Assembly: GCA_050253255.1 (NCBI GenBank)
Contig: JBFWJK010000001.1
Span: 3,726-67,725 of the forward strand
DNA: 64,000 nucleotides
Source: JACKCP01 sp050253255
GTDB lineage: Bacteria; Desulfobacterota; Desulfobacteria; Desulfobacterales; JACKCP01
Reading direction: 5' to 3'
Part shown: piece by piece, positions 62,388-64,000 of the stretch
How positions within the stretch are numbered: position 1 is the stretch's first letter
Layout of the letters: each line of letters begins with the position of its first letter
Program-made: the position numbers and the translations under genes
Notes under the pieces: generated by a model
What the model saw: only the letters and a program-made list of their open reading frames with translations
Databases searched by the model: none
What the model was told of the DNA's origin: nothing

Positions 62388-63596
62388 TTATACTTCCTCT
62401 GGATTATTGCCTGAAAAATAAGAGCAAAATTTTTCCAACAGTTCAAAGTTTATTCTTTCCTGTTCAAGCCTCAGATTTTTTCCATAAATATTGTTTTTAA
62501 GTAACTGAAACAGTTCAGACTCGTTATGGTTTAATCTTTTCAGTTCTGCACAAGACGGGGTGTTTTCTTTTGTCCACATTGATTCATGTGATAAAAAGGT
62601 TTCTAAATCCATAAGAAAGGAAGCAGAACCCGGAAAATAAGAGCGAAGACGGTCAAGAATTGCAAAGCCGTGGGTATCAATGTCTCCCCAGTAATAAATA
62701 TTTTTGCTTTTCAGCCATTTTGCACCTGAAAGAATATCTATGCTGTATCCAAGGCCAAAAATAACCATGGAATTTTTTACAAAGGGAAAAGAAAGGCCTG
62801 TAATGTCATTTTCAACAATAAAAACGTTTTTTAAGTTGTTATTCAGATTATAAAATTCATCAGTTCTGATATGAAAATCTGAAATTCCATTAATGTATTT
62901 TTCCCTGTCAAGTATACGAAATTTTACATATGCAGGTTTTTCAAGAAATCCGTAGCGTTTTTCAAAAAATTTTACACCTGAAAAAGAAAAATCTATTTTA
63001 TTTTCAGGAAGAATATTGTCAAATAGAAGAGATATCCATTTTTTGTTATTTTCTATAAATTTTGTATCAATCTCGGGGATTTTGAGCTGTCTTATATAAA
63101 TCATTGGTCTTGGATTGTTTTTAATAAATTTTAAAACAGGCAAAAGCTTATTCCAGTTATTGCTGTGATTTAAAACGTCAAAGGGATTTTTAATAAAAAG
63201 TTCTTCAAGCTCAGGAAAAATATTTAAAACTTTTTCGCATATTTCATGGAAAGAGTTTGCTTCCCTTGTTTTACCCATGAATAATAAAATATCATCCAGG
63301 CTTTTGAAAATAACTCCACAGGGTATTTTATTTTTTCCTGAAATCCTGCTGTTAAAATCTTTCCAATTAAGTTCATAAAGAGTTTTTCCATTTTTTTTTG
63401 AATTTGATTCAAGCTCGAAAACCCATTTATTGATTTCAGAATAGTAGTCTGCAATGTCAGATGTCTTTGGGTGTTTTAAGCTGATTTTTAAAGGAAAGTC
63501 TAATTCAGGTTTTAAATATTGTCTTAGAAAAACCCCTTTTTTCCATTTCTTTTCAAGAAAGGTGCAGATATCTTTTTTATCTCCCCAGGAACTCAT
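62388..63596 (-). CDS. jetD: Wadjet anti-plasmid nuclease subunit JetD
   Basis: 402 residues. An N-terminal DUF3322 region (about 1-200) precedes a DUF2220/TOPRIM domain similar to the topoisomerase VI A subunit: the acidic motif VENDITGLSF near residue 254 and the DxD-type YYWGDIDTHGFAIL near 305, the expected metal-binding TOPRIM residues. In characterised Wadjet systems JetABC (MukBEF-like SMC complex) extrudes DNA loops and JetD cleaves small circular DNA. ATG 63596 overlaps the jetC stop by four bases (ATGA), confirming the operon order jetC-jetD. Confidence 0.93.
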   Translation of the reverse strand: MSSWGDKKDICTFLEKKWKKGVFLRQYLKPELDFPLKISLKHPKTSDIADYYSEINKWVFELESNSKKNGKTLYELNWKDFNSRISGKNKIPCGVIFKSLDDILLFMGKTREANSFHEICEKVLNIFPELEELFIKNPFDVLNHSNNWNKLLPVLKFIKNNPRPMIYIRQLKIPEIDTKFIENNKKWISLLFDNILPENKIDFSFSGVKFFEKRYGFLEKPAYVKFRILDREKYINGISDFHIRTDEFYNLNNNLKNVFIVENDITGLSFPFVKNSMVIFGLGYSIDILSGAKWLKSKNIYYWGDIDTHGFAILDRLRSYFPGSASFLMDLETFLSHESMWTKENTPSCAELKRLNHNESELFQLLKNNIYGKNLRLEQERINFELLEKFCSYFSGNNPEEV

Positions 63597-64000
63597 TTTT
63601 TCATTTCTTCTTTATTTTTTCTGTATTCTTCTATGGTCATATTTATAAGCTCTGAATTTGAACCGGTTGGGTTATGAACAAAACCAAGTGAAGAAACATA
63701 AGGTTCAATAATATGAATTTTTTGTAAAGGAGTTACAATAAGAAGCTGAAGATTGAGCTTTTTAAAAAGTTCAAGACTGTAGGCTGTTGACTCGTCTGAA
63801 CCTCTGCCAAAAGCTTCATCTATGGCAACAAACCTGAAACTTTCAGATTTTATTTCTCCCCATTCAAGGCCGAACTGATATGCCAGGCTTGCAGCCAGTA
63901 CAGTGTATGCAAGTTTTTCCTTTTGTCCTCCGGATTTTCCTCCGGAATCTGTATAGAGTTCATATTCTGCATCATCATCCATCCATCTTTCAGATGCACC
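63593..64000 (-). CDS. jetC: Wadjet SMC-like ATPase JetC, C-terminal end only
   Basis: The last 135 residues are visible, the rest lies beyond base 64000. They begin GASERWMDDDAEYELYTD and include the ABC signature GGKSGGQKEKLAYTVLAASL, Walker B FRFVAIDEAFGRGSDEST with its catalytic Glu, and the final beta strand LQLLIVTPLQKIHIIEP, all typical of the C-terminal head of JetC/MukB-type SMC proteins. The chain ends EEYRKNKEEMKK. jetA and jetB should lie further upstream on this strand, outside the window. Confidence 0.92.
   Translation of the reverse strand, partial: GASERWMDDDAEYELYTDSGGKSGGQKEKLAYTVLAASLAYQFGLEWGEIKSESFRFVAIDEAFGRGSDESTAYSLELFKKLNLQLLIVTPLQKIHIIEPYVSSLGFVHNPTGSNSELINMTIEEYRKNKEEMKK

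Noticed and set aside
1..64000. tRNA, rRNA or CRISPR loci
   Set aside because: No T-arm-like GTTCRANYC contexts with cloverleaf flanks, no rRNA blocks and no regularly spaced direct repeats were seen by eye.

Overview
The window is AT-rich, roughly a third G+C by eye, densely coded and Gram-negative in character. The gene content points to an anaerobic member of the Desulfobacterota, probably Desulfobacterales: a four-subunit 2-oxoacid:ferredoxin oxidoreductase operon, a Na+-pump decarboxylase beta subunit, fatty-acid oxidation genes, UbiE, a TIGR03960-type radical SAM protein next to RNase G, many PilZ/HDOD/CheY signalling proteins and a rubredoxin-membrane fusion. The genus is inference; no rRNA or tRNA gene was seen.

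Layout. 1-15.4 kb: housekeeping genes (ilvE end, a Na+/amino-acid symporter, queD-dnaJ, ubiE, nadB, asnS, cheY) with YkgJ-, DUF1178-, YibQ- and YrbL-type accessory proteins. 15.4-25.9 kb: signalling and envelope genes (PilZ, REC-HDOD, radical SAM, pentapeptide repeat, lytic transglycosylase), a PHP-UvrD fusion helicase and an rdgC gene followed by a possible second half. 26-43 kb: an origin-proximal block with dnaN-gyrB-mcp, prmA, the radical SAM-rng pair, and rpmH-rnpA-yidD-yidC-jag-mnmE. Two perfect parS palindromes lie inside and just beyond mnmE; dnaA and parAB are not in the window. 43-50 kb: a Na+-pump beta/gamma-like pair with no visible alpha subunit, an enoyl-CoA hydratase, a MarR regulator, and an acyl-CoA dehydrogenase whose promoter carries a palindrome over the -10. 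50-58.4 kb: a visibly more GC-rich block with an NhaR-like regulator, purE (with a membrane/Cys N-terminus), purK, a CODH-beta-like protein, a complete alpha/beta/gamma/delta 2-oxoacid oxidoreductase, and a second alpha/beta pair.

The second beta gene is broken by a 2417-bp IS4/Tn5-type element (58342-60758). The element has 13-bp terminal inverted repeats and a perfect 9-bp target duplication. Its transposase carries a complete DruA-like (DUF4338) N-terminal half. The end of the window (61.3-64 kb, minus strand) is the tail of a Wadjet (JetABCD) anti-plasmid operon: the jetC C-terminus, all of jetD, and a RhuM-family gene 13 nt downstream that looks like part of the same transcript.

Small palindromic repeat elements with related ends (ACCTAAATTGAGCG-like) occur at about 0.8, 24.6 and 61.1 kb, always between genes. 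The strongest candidates for new biology are the Wadjet-RhuM linkage, the DruA-transposase fusion, the parS pair in and next to mnmE, the structured repeat family, and the duplicated oxidoreductase with its CODH-like partner.
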